Shown here piece by piece: positions 1 to 9,749 of a stretch of 64,000 nucleotides of DNA. Made by a program: the position numbers and the translations under genes. Under the pieces are notes generated by a model. That model searched no databases. It was not told the origin of the DNA and saw only the letters and a list, made by a program, of their open reading frames with translations. Within the stretch, counting starts at the first letter, position 1, and every line of letters begins with the position of its first letter. The stretch comes from Candidatus Latescibacterota bacterium (GTDB taxonomy: Bacteria; Latescibacterota; UBA2968; UBA8231): contig JAJEGS010000007.1 in the NCBI GenBank assembly GCA_022819745.1, positions 1-64,000 of the forward strand, in the 5' to 3' direction.

Positions 1-1580
1 TGAACTGCCCCGCTGGGCCAGCGTACTTCGAGCCGATCCACGCGCTCGGCTTGGCCCAAGCCAAAGTGCAGCCGCAGATCGTTGTGCGACAAATAGCTTC
101 CCCCGCTCTGCACTTCGGCGTGTTGGGTCTGTCCGCCGGCATGGATAATAACCCGCGCACCAATCCCGTCGCGATTGCTTACCGTGCCCTCCATGCGCAC
201 CAGCAGGTAGTGATTGCCGTCGTTGCCGTCGTTGCGCAACAGGGTGGGCGGGCCATTGAGATTGAGGACGAATAAGTCGATATCGCCATCGCCGTCGTAG
301 TCGGCGAAACTGGTCCCGCGACTGACGCGGCGCAAAGTAAAGCCCGGACCCGCTGCGGCCGACACCTCCACCAGCCGTCCATTCCTATTTTCAAACAGCG
401 AGTTGATTTGTTCGTAGCTGGAGTTGACCCTCGGTAAGTCAGCCTGCGGGTAGGTGTGGCCGTTGGCTACGAAAAGATCGCGGTCGCCATCGTTGTCGTA
501 GTCGAAAAAGCCCGTGCCCCACGAAACCAATTCGGCTGGTGCTGCCCCGATCCCCGCAGCAAAAGACACATCGGCAAAAAAGCCGCCACCCTCGTTCTTG
601 TACAGCGCGTTGTACTCGTCGGCGAAATTGGTGACAAAAAGGTCGAATAGGCCATCATTGTCGTAATCGCCCCACGCGGCTCCCATACACCCCTGCGTCA
701 CACCTTCCCCGCTGTATGCCACCCCGGCCACAAGGGCCTCCTCGGCGAAGCGACCATCGCGGCGATTGCGAAAAAGCAGGTTGGGCGTAGAATCGTTGGC
801 CACGAATAGGTCGGGCCACCCGTCGTAGTCGTAGTCGCCAAACAGGGCACTCATGCCGTAGAACTTCTCGCCCTCCAACCCGGCCTGTTGCGTCCACTCA
901 GAGAACGTCCCGTCGCCGTTGTTGCGGTAAAACACATCTGCCGCCGGCAGCAAGCCCATCGGCCCGCAGTACACCTTCACGTTTTTCCACAGACAGGGGA
1001 TTGGGGATTCGTAGTCGAGGGAGAAATCCACGTAGTTGGCCACGTATAAATCCACGTCGCCATCGCGGTCGTAATCGCCAAAACTGGCACCAGTACCCCA
1101 TTCCCTATCGCCTACGCCGCTCTCTACCGTCACATCGGCAAAACGACCGGTACCTGAGTTGCGATACAGGGTATTGCGGCCAAAGTTGGTAACGTAGAGA
1201 TCCGAGTGGCCGTCGTTGTCGTAATCGGCCACCGCACATCCCATTGACCAGCTCGTATCGCCCACGTCAGCGGCGACCTCGGCAAAGCGACCGTCGTCGT
1301 TGCGATAAAGTTGGTTGGCCGGATGCTCACCAGCGACAAAGCCCGCAAAGGAAGAGCCGTTGGCCACGTACAAATCCACGTCGCTATCGCGGTCGTAATC
1401 GAAAAAGGCCGCACCGCCCATCATCCCCTCGACTATGTAGCTTTGGTCAGTGCCCGAGACATTGGGCTGCGTCAGGCCAGCGTCCGCCGCCCGATCGACA
1501 AACTGCGCGGCCAGCGGCTCACTCCACCCGCTAGCCGCTCCGAGGAGGCACCCGACCGCGCACTTGTAGAAAAATTTCAC
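1..1580 (-). CDS. ASPIC/UnbV-type FG-GAP (VCBS) repeat secreted protein, 3'-truncated by window
   Basis: Open from a GTG start at 1580 to the window edge, 526 codons without a stop. The start begins with a signal-peptide-like segment (MKFFYKCAVGCLLGAASG). At least seven FG-GAP/VCBS calcium-loop repeats can be read, such as FFDYDRDSDVDLYVANG, VADYDNDGHSDLYVTNF, FGDYDYDGWPDLFVAND and FADYDGDGDIDLFVLNL, which is the beta-propeller pattern. The last visible residues, VDRLEVRWPSGAV, match the start of the ASPIC/UnbV domain that normally ends CRTAC1-like proteins, so only the C-terminal end is missing. The GTG overlaps the stop of the upstream isomerase gene by four bases (GTGA), so the two are probably translationally coupled. 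Proteins of this kind are secreted or surface exposed; the ligand is unknown. Confidence 0.9.
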   Translation of the reverse strand, partial: MKFFYKCAVGCLLGAASGWSEPLAAQFVDRAADAGLTQPNVSGTDQSYIVEGMMGGAAFFDYDRDSDVDLYVANGSSFAGFVAGEHPANQLYRNDDGRFAEVAADVGDTSWSMGCAVADYDNDGHSDLYVTNFGRNTLYRNSGTGRFADVTVESGVGDREWGTGASFGDYDRDGDVDLYVANYVDFSLDYESPIPCLWKNVKVYCGPMGLLPAADVFYRNNGDGTFSEWTQQAGLEGEKFYGMSALFGDYDYDGWPDLFVANDSTPNLLFRNRRDGRFAEEALVAGVAYSGEGVTQGCMGAAWGDYDNDGLFDLFVTNFADEYNALYKNEGGGFFADVSFAAGIGAAPAELVSWGTGFFDYDNDGDRDLFVANGHTYPQADLPRVNSSYEQINSLFENRNGRLVEVSAAAGPGFTLRRVSRGTSFADYDGDGDIDLFVLNLNGPPTLLRNDGNDGNHYLLVRMEGTVSNRDGIGARVIIHAGGQTQHAEVQSGGSYLSHNDLRLHFGLGQAERVDRLEVRWPSGAV

Positions 1581-3241
1581 TCCTCCGCCAGCCGCTGCAT
1601 TTCCGCCACGTTTTCCTCGAATAAGGTGACGGAGTATTTCTGCCGTAAACTGCGGACATAGTGCACATAGCCCCTCTTGGCTTTGTCGATTTTCACGTAA
1701 GCCCGGGCCCGACGCTGGGTATCGGCATCGTAGGGCTCTTTTTCCCGCCCTCGATCTATTACCCTAAACACAGAATACCCCTCCCCTGTGGGCACTGGTC
1801 CACCTACTTCGCCTACCTCCAAATGCTGCGCTGCTTCATAAATGCTCGGATAAAAGGCTTGAGTATAAACGTTGAGACGCAGATTGCCGCTGTGATGCAG
1901 GGATCCTTCCCGCATAGTATGCTGCACGGCTAGCTGGGTCGCATCCGCTCCCTCCTGGAGTTCTCGCTTAAGGCGATAAGCAAGGGAATCGCTAGGCACC
2001 AAAATCTCGGTCACCACGATCGTTTCGGGTGAGGTAAATTTTTCGGGATGGGCGTCGAAGAACGCCTGAGCTTCCTCATCGCTAGCGGTCGTGTGCTGAT
2101 CCACCTCGCGCTGCCGCAGAAGGCTGATGAGCAATTCCTCCCGTTTCCTGCTGAGAAAGTCCAGTAGTTCCGGATCCTGATCTAGGCCAAGAGCCTTGGC
2201 TTCTTGGAGGAAGAGGCGTTCCGGTATGAATATGTTCTGCAGCAGAGCCACGACTCGACTGCTGTCCGCCAGCTCCCGAGGAGCGATGCGAATCTTCTGG
2301 GCATTCTGGAGAAAGTCGGCAAGCGCAATCTGTCCCCCTTTGAAGGTGCAGAGAGCTTTTTTGCCCGTAGAATCGGACAAGCTAGCCCCATCTACAGCGC
2401 TCAGCAGCGGAATCCTGTGATACATGATCCTAGGCGCATATTCCTCTCTCAACGAATCGAGCAGAGCCTGGGTCCTAGTCGCCATTTTCCAAGATATCAA
2501 CTCTTCCCTTATTCTCTGTTCAGACGACTCCAGCGGCACCGGGACGGCGTCCAGAACCTTAAAAACGACATACCCCTTCTGGCCTTCGTAGGAAAAAGGC
2601 ACTGGTTCTGAGATTTCCCCTATTTCTAGATGGAAAACTTTTTCCGCAATGGTTGGCCTCGTTTGGTCTCTCAGCTTGTATTGGCCACTATCCCCGCCGT
2701 GCTCTCCGGTGTCTTGATGTAATGAGCGCTCGCGGGCGAGTTGCTGGAAATCGGCTCCTGCTTCGAGCGCTGCGACGACCTGCTGAGCTTCCTCCCTAGT
2801 CTCGACCATGATTCCACCTAGGCGGAGGGCGCGGTCCCGGTGCGTGGCGCGATAATGCCTGTGAAGTTCTTCATCGGTAACTAGCACCTTGTCAACGATC
2901 TGTCTTTTTCTATATAATTTGAGCAGGCGGGATTTTACCTGCTCGTCCATCCGCTTCTGGAATACAGGATCGCTATCGATATTCTGGGCATGTGCTTCCC
3001 TGAGCAGGAGTTTCAGGTCTATCAGGGCTTCCAGCAGGTTCCTATCGATTTCTAGGGGAGTCTCACCCACCTGCATACCGGCAGAAACGCGGGACTTGAA
3101 CGCCTTAAACTCCGAGGAAGAGATCGCCTCGCTCCCTACTATGGCGAGAATAGACTCGGCCTCCGGCAACGGGCGAGAATCGTCGGCGAAGGCGATGGTT
3201 ACGCTAGCTCCCATGAGAAAGGTCAACAGGTATTTTTGCAT
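1577..3241 (-). CDS. Exported peptidyl-prolyl cis-trans isomerase with two parvulin domains (SurA/PrsA-like)
   Basis: 554 aa from the ATG at 3241, where MQKYLLTFLMGASVTIAFA gives a clean signal peptide. An in-frame ATG at 3316 adds 25 residues, but it has no ribosome site and buries the signal peptide, so the inner start is preferred. After a SurA_N-like helical region, a first rotamase domain lies near residues 140-235 (the GG-DSG-Y and VFHLEIGEISEPV signatures). A second, more degenerate one lies near 415-500 (HLEVGEVGGPVPTGEGYSVFRV). The family folds and escorts outer-membrane or secreted proteins in the periplasm. Its stop overlaps the start of the FG-GAP protein gene, which suggests a dedicated client. 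Double-parvulin architecture is usual for SurA, but the divergence is high, so no gene symbol is given. Confidence 0.85.
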   Translation of the reverse strand: MQKYLLTFLMGASVTIAFADDSRPLPEAESILAIVGSEAISSSEFKAFKSRVSAGMQVGETPLEIDRNLLEALIDLKLLLREAHAQNIDSDPVFQKRMDEQVKSRLLKLYRKRQIVDKVLVTDEELHRHYRATHRDRALRLGGIMVETREEAQQVVAALEAGADFQQLARERSLHQDTGEHGGDSGQYKLRDQTRPTIAEKVFHLEIGEISEPVPFSYEGQKGYVVFKVLDAVPVPLESSEQRIREELISWKMATRTQALLDSLREEYAPRIMYHRIPLLSAVDGASLSDSTGKKALCTFKGGQIALADFLQNAQKIRIAPRELADSSRVVALLQNIFIPERLFLQEAKALGLDQDPELLDFLSRKREELLISLLRQREVDQHTTASDEEAQAFFDAHPEKFTSPETIVVTEILVPSDSLAYRLKRELQEGADATQLAVQHTMREGSLHHSGNLRLNVYTQAFYPSIYEAAQHLEVGEVGGPVPTGEGYSVFRVIDRGREKEPYDADTQRRARAYVKIDKAKRGYVHYVRSLRQKYSVTLFEENVAEMQRLAEE

Positions 3242-3296
3242 AAGCGCTACTTGGATCCTTTCGGTTTTGCGAAAAAATAGTTGGTTAAAATTTTCA

Positions 3297-3324
3297 AATC
3301 TATTGATTTTTTTCATGCGATCAA
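3297..3324 (-). promoter_or_regulatory. Candidate sigma-70-type promoter for the isomerase/FG-GAP operon
   Basis: On the minus strand TTGATC (3324-3319) and TAGATT (3302-3297) are separated by 16 bases, 56 bases upstream of the preferred ATG at 3241. Each hexamer matches four of six consensus bases. A transcript from here would start downstream of the alternative ATG at 3316, which agrees with the inner start. Confidence 0.28.
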
Positions 3325-3400
3325 ATGCCTATAAAATCTTTGGCGATCCGATGGATAATTGGCTAGGTCAGGAATATAAAACTCAGTTTTGGAGTCATTC

Positions 3401-4411
3401 ATGATGTTAAAAAACACCAAATTCAACGACAGCGAAATGGCACGCATGGCGTCAATATTGATCAAGTACTACCATTTTCACAAAAAACAAAAAGACATAG
3501 CTCAAGAGATGGGCATTAGTCCCGGCCTAGTGAACACGATCCTGTCACAGGCAAAAAAGAATGGCTTTGTGCAAAACTTGATTTCCATGCCCAAAGAGAA
3601 TGTGTTGGCCGCCCATGTCCAAGAATTGTTCTCTCCAGACATTCCAGCCCCTAACGCCATCGTGGTACCCTTTTCGAAAAATATATCTGGGCGAGAACGC
3701 CTGCGGGGAATCGGCGTAGCAGCAGCCCGCTACTTCGAAGCTATTGCTCGCGATGGGATCCATATCACCCTCGATGGGGGAGAGACGATCTTCTGCATGA
3801 TAGAGGAACTGCGCCGGGCATTTTCGCAGATCGAGGTGTACAGTGTCGCTGGCGGTCCCCAATACGATCCCTATACTTCCGTGAACCTGCTAGTCAACTG
3901 CCTGCTGGTCCAGTTCGGGGCAACGCGGATGAATCCCCATATCCTGCCAGGCCCCAGAGACAAAGATCTACCTATTTACAGGAAGAAGGCCCAGAATACC
4001 TTGAAAGCAGCCTCGAAAGCTGACGTTTTCTTTCTCGGTGTTGGCGCTTTGGGCCGTTCCCTTTCTAGGACCAACAGGAAAAACATGGACGATCTAGGCA
4101 TAGATTACAAGAAACTACAGGATCGGGGTATCGTCGGTATTAGTGCTTACTCGGCTTTCGATGCCGAAGGAGAGCATGTTGTCTGCGAACTAGACGAAAA
4201 GATCCTCAAGGTCGCACCTGAACAAATTAAAAAAGCGGCCAGAAGCCGGAACAGGCATGTCGTCATCTTGGCCTACGGCCTCCCTAAGGTCAAGGCTCTG
4301 CGCGCCATGTTAAAAGGAGGCTGGGGCAACTGTCTAATCACCGACAGCAGCACGGCCGAAAAGCTCCTCGATAAGAACGAACATATTTCCAAGCACTTCA
4401 CTCCTATCTAA
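3401..4411 (+). CDS. SorC/DeoR-type sugar-responsive transcriptional regulator
   Basis: 336 aa from ATG 3401, which has GGAG seven bases upstream; a TTG at 3389 is in frame but overlaps that ribosome site. Residues near 20-60 form a winged-helix DNA-binding region (QKDIAQEMGISPGLVNTILS). The rest is the SorC sugar-phosphate-binding domain: GIGVAAARYF near 100, VAGGPQYDP, LGVGALGRS, GISAYSAFDAEG, and the end LAYGLPKVKALRAML...LITDSSTAEKLL. Family members bind phosphorylated sugars and control carbohydrate operons. It is divergent from the isomerase gene and lies directly upstream of the large surface operon at 4636, so it may control either; that is inference. No sugar catabolism genes are adjacent. 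Confidence 0.85.
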   Translation: MMLKNTKFNDSEMARMASILIKYYHFHKKQKDIAQEMGISPGLVNTILSQAKKNGFVQNLISMPKENVLAAHVQELFSPDIPAPNAIVVPFSKNISGRERLRGIGVAAARYFEAIARDGIHITLDGGETIFCMIEELRRAFSQIEVYSVAGGPQYDPYTSVNLLVNCLLVQFGATRMNPHILPGPRDKDLPIYRKKAQNTLKAASKADVFFLGVGALGRSLSRTNRKNMDDLGIDYKKLQDRGIVGISAYSAFDAEGEHVVCELDEKILKVAPEQIKKAARSRNRHVVILAYGLPKVKALRAMLKGGWGNCLITDSSTAEKLLDKNEHISKHFTPI

Positions 4412-4519
4412 AACCATAGGACCGGCTGTCGGGTTTGGTCCCCACTGTTAAAAACAAACGCTATTGGCAAAATGCTTTAGGGGAGATCATTACATTCGAC
4501 ATAAATTTATTCAATTTAT

Positions 4520-4549
4520 TTGAAGTTTTTACCTGATTCTCTTTATATT
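4520..4549 (+). promoter_or_regulatory. Candidate promoter of the surface-protein operon
   Basis: TTGAAG (4520-4525) and TATATT (4544-4549) are separated by 18 bases in an AT-rich 224-base gap between the SorC gene and the GTG start at 4636. Nothing else is recognised in the gap. A regulator site is expected here but no clear palindrome was found. Confidence 0.35.
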
Positions 4550-4635
4550 GTCTAAACATCGATGCTAGGTGGGTTTAATGCGTCTTCTAAGCCTCTTTTT
4601 GGCAGTACATAGGCCCTAGACCCAGGTGGTTTGAG

Positions 4636-6900
4636 GTGTTTGAAAAATCACACTTATCCAGACTAGTCCTAGCAGGACTAGCCGCGCTCGTCCCGATAGC
4701 TAGTCGGTGTACGGCGGAAGTGGTCGTCGTGGGTGGCAGTCGAGGATTGGACTGGGAAAGCGGCGGCGGCAGTATTCCGGCCACCGTCATCCGAACCGCT
4801 CGCACTGTCGAGCACACCAACGCGCCGGGCGGCGTCATCGACTTTGACCCCCAAGACAGGCCCAACTGGATCTTTCCGCAACGCGCCGATATCACAGCCA
4901 ATATCGCCGTGGGAGCCAACAGCGAAGAGCGGGGCGGCAGCATCCTCTCCCTCAACTCCTCCCGCGGAGCCGAGTTCGCCAAAATGATCGATGACGACGG
5001 AACTACGGCTTTGGATATGCGCCAAGCTTCTCCCTTACTGGGCGTTATCATCGATCTCGACCTAGGATCTCGCTTCGGAATCAACCGCTTCAAATTCTTC
5101 CCGCGCAACGCCGACCCCGAACATCCGGCTCCCGACTTTCCCTTTCAGAACAATTTTATCCGGGGTTTCGAACTCTTCGTCAACGACGGCACTCCGCAGA
5201 CCCAGCTAGAAGGAGTGCCGATCTTTGAGACCGTGGTCCTCGAGACTCAGAACGACAAAGCGGTGGTGGACATCAGCATAGAGCCACAGTACGTCCGCTT
5301 TATCCGTCTAAAATCTCTGACTACGGTCGGTTTTGAAATCGCCGAATTTCAGGTCTTCGGCACCGGCTTCGTACCCGAAGCTCGCTACGTTTCGAATGTA
5401 TTCGATTTTGGCGACCTCGCGCTGGTGGGCAAGCTGCGCTGGCTGGAGGAGAAGGAGGGAGACACAGAGCGGTCTAAAGTGGAGATTCGTACGCGTTCGG
5501 GGTTGGACCCGCAGCCTATCGAGTTCAACAAAATTCGTCCCGGCGAGCGCCTCTTCCGGGTAGGCGGCGGCACGGGCACCGATACCGGGATCATTAGCAG
5601 CGTGTACCGGGGAGGCATCAACACCTCCGAGGTAGAGGTACCGTGGAAACAGGCTAAAGATGTAGAGGACGAAGAACTCAAAACGCTGATCGAGACCGTC
5701 TTAGACAACGACGCAATCGACGCGCGGGAAGCCTTTCGAGTCTTCAAGGAGCTACCCTTGGAAAAGCAGGCCTTGATCGTTATAGATCAGGGAGATTACG
5801 GCAGGTTGAGCAATGACGACAAAGGCGGCATTCGCGACGACCTGACCAACTGGAGCGATTGGTCCCCTCCCCAAGCGCGTGCCGGGGTCGTTGCTAACGA
5901 AGAGGAACTAGAGAACACCGGTCTAGGCGTCCAAATCTTCTCACTCGTGCCCCGGCGCTATTTCCAGTTCTCCATCGACTTTTTCAGCGACGATTTCAGT
6001 GCCGCTACGGGCGTTGGCGGTCTGGCTTTCGAAGTGCTATCTCCTCCCTTTGCCGCAGAACTGGTCGCCGAGATCGCGCCGCGCACGGCCATTTTGGGGC
6101 AGAGGACTGACTTTATGTACGCCGTGCGGAACCGCTCTAGGCCTGGACAGGACCGGGGTTTTGATCGCTTCGAAATCGATACGCCGGTGCGGGTTGAATC
6201 AATTGGACGGATCGAAATAGAGCAAGTAGATGGTACCGTGCAGGAAGCCGACTTCTCAACCGCCTCTTTAGATGCACTGCCCCTATCCCAGAACGGTTTC
6301 AGCGTTCTCGAGGTGCGCGAGGACGGTTTCGTCATTGCCTTTAACCCCATCGTCGAGGACAGCGCACTGCTCAAAGTGGCGTTCGCGGGAACCGTCCTGC
6401 GCTTTGGTACAACTTTTACCGGCCGGGCCCGACACAGCCAAGCGAATTCGACCATCGGCCAAGGAGTCATTGCGGGCAACGCGGCAGATTTGAGTCCGCT
6501 GGGTTTTGCCGATATCGATCAGCAGCCAGTGGGCACTCCAGTGGCCCGCAACCTCTCCGTAGCCGGCCCCCTCGTCGGAGATTTGCTCATAAATGTGAGA
6601 GCCAAGCCGGCTGTCTTTACCCCCAACGAGGATGACCTCAACGACCGGACATTTATCCAATACGATGTTACTAGCCTACGGCGACTCTCGCCGGTAGCAG
6701 TGCGCATCTTCGACCTAGCCGGCCGTCTGGTCAGGAATCTTTACCAAGATCAAGACCTCAGCGGCCGCTTTACCCGCTCTTGGGACGGGAGAGACGAGCA
6801 AGGCAATCTCGTGCCGCCGGGGCACTACGTGTTTAGCGTTTCTCTGACCGCTGGGACGGGGAAAGTAGAAGAAGCGGGCTTGGTTGGTGTGGTCTATTAG
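4636..6900 (+). CDS. Secreted discoidin-like protein with FlgD-like C-terminal sorting-type domain
   Basis: 754 aa. GTG start with AGGTGG six bases upstream; a hydrophobic signal segment follows (LVLAGLAALVPIA). Residues about 100-245 resemble an F5/8-type (discoidin) galactose-binding-like module ending in FEIAEFQVFGTGF. Then come a beta region with 'SNVFDFGDLALVGKLRW', a W-S-D-W-S linker near residue 410, the 'AELVAEIAP' domain from about 470, and a C-terminal FlgD-like Ig domain from about 652 (FTPNEDDLND ... WDGRDEQGNLVPPGHYVF). The chain ends GVVY. The calcium-type loop is degenerate here (NEDDLND instead of NGDGIND). First gene of a five-gene operon; predicted cell-surface or extracellular. 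Substrate unknown. Confidence 0.8.
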   Translation: MFEKSHLSRLVLAGLAALVPIASRCTAEVVVVGGSRGLDWESGGGSIPATVIRTARTVEHTNAPGGVIDFDPQDRPNWIFPQRADITANIAVGANSEERGGSILSLNSSRGAEFAKMIDDDGTTALDMRQASPLLGVIIDLDLGSRFGINRFKFFPRNADPEHPAPDFPFQNNFIRGFELFVNDGTPQTQLEGVPIFETVVLETQNDKAVVDISIEPQYVRFIRLKSLTTVGFEIAEFQVFGTGFVPEARYVSNVFDFGDLALVGKLRWLEEKEGDTERSKVEIRTRSGLDPQPIEFNKIRPGERLFRVGGGTGTDTGIISSVYRGGINTSEVEVPWKQAKDVEDEELKTLIETVLDNDAIDAREAFRVFKELPLEKQALIVIDQGDYGRLSNDDKGGIRDDLTNWSDWSPPQARAGVVANEEELENTGLGVQIFSLVPRRYFQFSIDFFSDDFSAATGVGGLAFEVLSPPFAAELVAEIAPRTAILGQRTDFMYAVRNRSRPGQDRGFDRFEIDTPVRVESIGRIEIEQVDGTVQEADFSTASLDALPLSQNGFSVLEVREDGFVIAFNPIVEDSALLKVAFAGTVLRFGTTFTGRARHSQANSTIGQGVIAGNAADLSPLGFADIDQQPVGTPVARNLSVAGPLVGDLLINVRAKPAVFTPNEDDLNDRTFIQYDVTSLRRLSPVAVRIFDLAGRLVRNLYQDQDLSGRFTRSWDGRDEQGNLVPPGHYVFSVSLTAGTGKVEEAGLVGVVY

Positions 6901-6950
6901 GTTTGGTCTAAACGCGACAGACACTTCAATCGAGGAGAGGAAGACTTAAA

Positions 6951-9749
6951 GTGAACATCGCCAAGAACTGCCTCCTCGTCGGCCTAGCCTGTTTCCTGCT
7001 CTGCGCCGGGATACTGGACGCCCAGAGCTACGATTCTCGCATCGGCACGCAACGCGGGGGTAAGGTGAGTTTTGAGCCTCGGGGGCCCGGCGTGTTATTC
7101 GGGGCGCTCGATCCGGCCGTAAAGAAGTGGTATGTCCCCCAAGAGCTTTTCCTCGATTATTCCTGGCGCCAGTGGGAATATTCCAACTACGCCAGAGATC
7201 CGTACCAGCGCTACGTCAACACCTCGCTAGAAGGCGGCTATTTCTACGATTTCTACGGCAATTTCATCGGTCACGGCTGGCTAATCTACGACTGGCGCCA
7301 GAATCAGCCCCAGCAACTGGGTAGCGGCATTTTCCAAGACACTCGTTTCAGCCGTTGGTTCAATTCAGTGACTATCGGTGGCGACGCGAAAGGGCAATAC
7401 TTCTACTCAATCACTGTGGGTAATCGCATCCGCACCACGCTCACCCCCATGACATTCTCCAAACCCACTTTTAACGGAGTACAGCTCGATTTTGCCTCTG
7501 ACAAGTACCATGCCACCATTCTGGCTTCGCGCATCAGCGATCCTATCTCTGGAGCGACCCGCGAACCTGTTGTTCGCACCAATCAGACGACCTTTTTCGG
7601 AGGTCGAGCTACCTTCCAAGTGGGAGACTTCGTAGAGCTGGGAGCAACTCTGGTCAACGCCCACAATGCCAACACGGCCCTCGACCTGTTCGGCGGCGAT
7701 CTCTTGGCCGGCAATCTGACCAACGGCCAGAGCAGTACCCCGCTGACGGCCATCGCCGTCGTCCTCAGCGACGATTCACCCCAAGACGGCGAGGGAGGAA
7801 CGGCTCTTTTCAACCACGACATGCGCATCGTCAGCCGGGATTTCGCGACCGATGAAGAGAGTGTTTTTACACTCCAAGAAGTCACGCGGCCCGGAGCCGA
7901 ATGGCCCATCGTCTTCGGGGGATTTGTCCGTCCAGACTTTCTGGCTGCCGATGGACAGGAGCGCATCGTCCTCAACTACGACTTTAACGACCCAGGCTAT
8001 ATCGGTCCGGATCCCACCACTATCGTCAAGGTGGAGTTTGACTATCTGGTAGGAAACGACTTCAAGATAGAAATGTGGTCGGATCGACAAAGCGGCCGGC
8101 ACGACACGCCGATCCCCCCACTGAGCCCCGAGACCATCGACAGCGCCCGACCCGCTCTAGCGACTGTGCGCCGGGCACCGGGCAATATCAAAGACACCTC
8201 CAACCTGCAGCGGGTCCGTTTCGACTATGGGCTACCCACAGCCAACCTAGTGGGCGGCTTCTCCATAGAGGGGACCGATGTCTGGGGATTCGACTTCTAC
8301 GGAGAGTGGGACCGCAACAAGCGCTTTACCCAGTACCCAAACGCCGCGCTCTTTAGCGCCAACGAGATACACAAGATATCCTCTCAAGACGCCGACGCCT
8401 GGAACTTCAACGTCTCCAAACAAACCTATCCCTGGTTCTTCTATGCGGAGGGATACTCATTTGACGAAGCCTACTCTACTACGGCATTCATTGTGGACTC
8501 CAGAGGCGATGTGCAATACGACAATACTCAGCGCTATCTGTACGAGTTCGTCGACGATAACGACGACCAAGACCGCTTCCCCGACTGGATTCGCTTCGGC
8601 ACGCTTAACGACCTGCTGATCTTTCCGGGGTGGGACGAGAACAACGATTTCATCAACGACTTCAACCAGAACGACAACGAAGCCGTAACCAACACCATTC
8701 CCGACTACGAAGAGCCTTTCCTGCGCTACGAAGTAGATCGCCCCGAATTCCTCTTCGGCATCGATCTAAACAACAACGCCTGGATCGACCGTTTTGAAGA
8801 CGACGATTTGCCCGACTATCCCTACAAGCCCGACCGCCGCGGCTACAATATGTTTGCTGGTGTGCATATCGCGCCGGATGTGCGCCTGACCATCGGGCGC
8901 ACGGATGAGGAGCAGCCATCAGAGGGCCGTCAGAACCGGACGGACTACCTGCTGCTAACCTTTGATGGCGATTACCCCGGCTTGGGGCGAGTGCGCGTCT
9001 TTGATATGCTCAAACGAGCAGAAGATGCTATCGCGGACGACCGGCGCGAACCGGCACCCTACATAGAATCGGCGGTCATCCAGCCCCTAGTGCCCGACCT
9101 GCTGCCGGCCCAGAACACCTATATCAACACGCTCTGGATCGGGTTCGATTATAAGGGCATCGAGCATCTCAATTTCGTCAACAAACTCAAATACGAGACC
9201 TTCCATCAGCAAGAGGATCGCCCACGCGATATCGAGGGACGCTCTCTCCGGGATAGATCCAGTCTGTTCGGCCTAGTGAACAAGATCGACTATTTGTACG
9301 GATTGGGCGGCCTCGATCTACAGCCCAAGTTCAAAAGCGAATATTTGCGGCGCACACCCTTCCTCGCCGAAGAGAAAGAGCACCGTAGCTGGACGGGCAC
9401 GGCCCTGCTGCTGGCTCGGCTGCCCATCCTGCGCCATACCGTCCTTGAAGGAGGTTTGGAAGTTCTGCGATTCCGGGACCTGTGGGTGGACGAAAAGGAG
9501 ATGCTAGACCAAGGCATCGCCGGCCAGACTGGAGACCTGAACTCAACTACCATCGCCGTCCAGCTAGCCAACTCCTCGGCCTACCAAGGCTACCAGCTAA
9601 CCACCCTGCTGGGCCTGCGCTTTAGTCGCATCGGAGCGGAGCGGGTGCTGCGCAAAGATCCACGCGCCAATCCATCTCTATTCGAAAAGGACATAAAGAC
9701 CAGCAACGAAACCGTCACTTTCATAACGGTCTATGCCGGTTTAGAGTGA
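6951..9749 (+). CDS. Putative large outer-membrane beta-barrel protein, copy 1
   Basis: 932 aa from GTG 6951, with GAGGAGAGG upstream and a signal peptide ending near AGILDA-Q. No catalytic domain is recognised. The chain consists of alternating amphipathic strands rich in aromatic residues (for example FGFDFYGEWDRNKRF-like, RVRVFDMLKRAED), as in a large outer-membrane barrel. In the middle, acidic loops near residues 532 (DDNDDQDRFPD), 560 (WDENNDFINDFNQND) and 602 (GIDLNNNAWIDRFEDDDLPD) resemble EF-hand or thrombospondin-3 calcium loops. It is a full-length paralogue of the next gene, whose GTG overlaps this stop by four bases (GTGA). Pairing with discoidin-like secreted proteins suggests a surface anchor, channel or secretion partner; this is inference. 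Not a TonB-dependent receptor: no plug or TonB-box pattern was seen. Confidence 0.7.
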   Translation: MNIAKNCLLVGLACFLLCAGILDAQSYDSRIGTQRGGKVSFEPRGPGVLFGALDPAVKKWYVPQELFLDYSWRQWEYSNYARDPYQRYVNTSLEGGYFYDFYGNFIGHGWLIYDWRQNQPQQLGSGIFQDTRFSRWFNSVTIGGDAKGQYFYSITVGNRIRTTLTPMTFSKPTFNGVQLDFASDKYHATILASRISDPISGATREPVVRTNQTTFFGGRATFQVGDFVELGATLVNAHNANTALDLFGGDLLAGNLTNGQSSTPLTAIAVVLSDDSPQDGEGGTALFNHDMRIVSRDFATDEESVFTLQEVTRPGAEWPIVFGGFVRPDFLAADGQERIVLNYDFNDPGYIGPDPTTIVKVEFDYLVGNDFKIEMWSDRQSGRHDTPIPPLSPETIDSARPALATVRRAPGNIKDTSNLQRVRFDYGLPTANLVGGFSIEGTDVWGFDFYGEWDRNKRFTQYPNAALFSANEIHKISSQDADAWNFNVSKQTYPWFFYAEGYSFDEAYSTTAFIVDSRGDVQYDNTQRYLYEFVDDNDDQDRFPDWIRFGTLNDLLIFPGWDENNDFINDFNQNDNEAVTNTIPDYEEPFLRYEVDRPEFLFGIDLNNNAWIDRFEDDDLPDYPYKPDRRGYNMFAGVHIAPDVRLTIGRTDEEQPSEGRQNRTDYLLLTFDGDYPGLGRVRVFDMLKRAEDAIADDRREPAPYIESAVIQPLVPDLLPAQNTYINTLWIGFDYKGIEHLNFVNKLKYETFHQQEDRPRDIEGRSLRDRSSLFGLVNKIDYLYGLGGLDLQPKFKSEYLRRTPFLAEEKEHRSWTGTALLLARLPILRHTVLEGGLEVLRFRDLWVDEKEMLDQGIAGQTGDLNSTTIAVQLANSSAYQGYQLTTLLGLRFSRIGAERVLRKDPRANPSLFEKDIKTSNETVTFITVYAGLE

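Noticed and set aside
3242..3316. Longer N-terminus for the peptidyl-prolyl isomerase
   Set aside because: Puts 25 charged/aromatic residues before an intact signal peptide and has no ribosome site.
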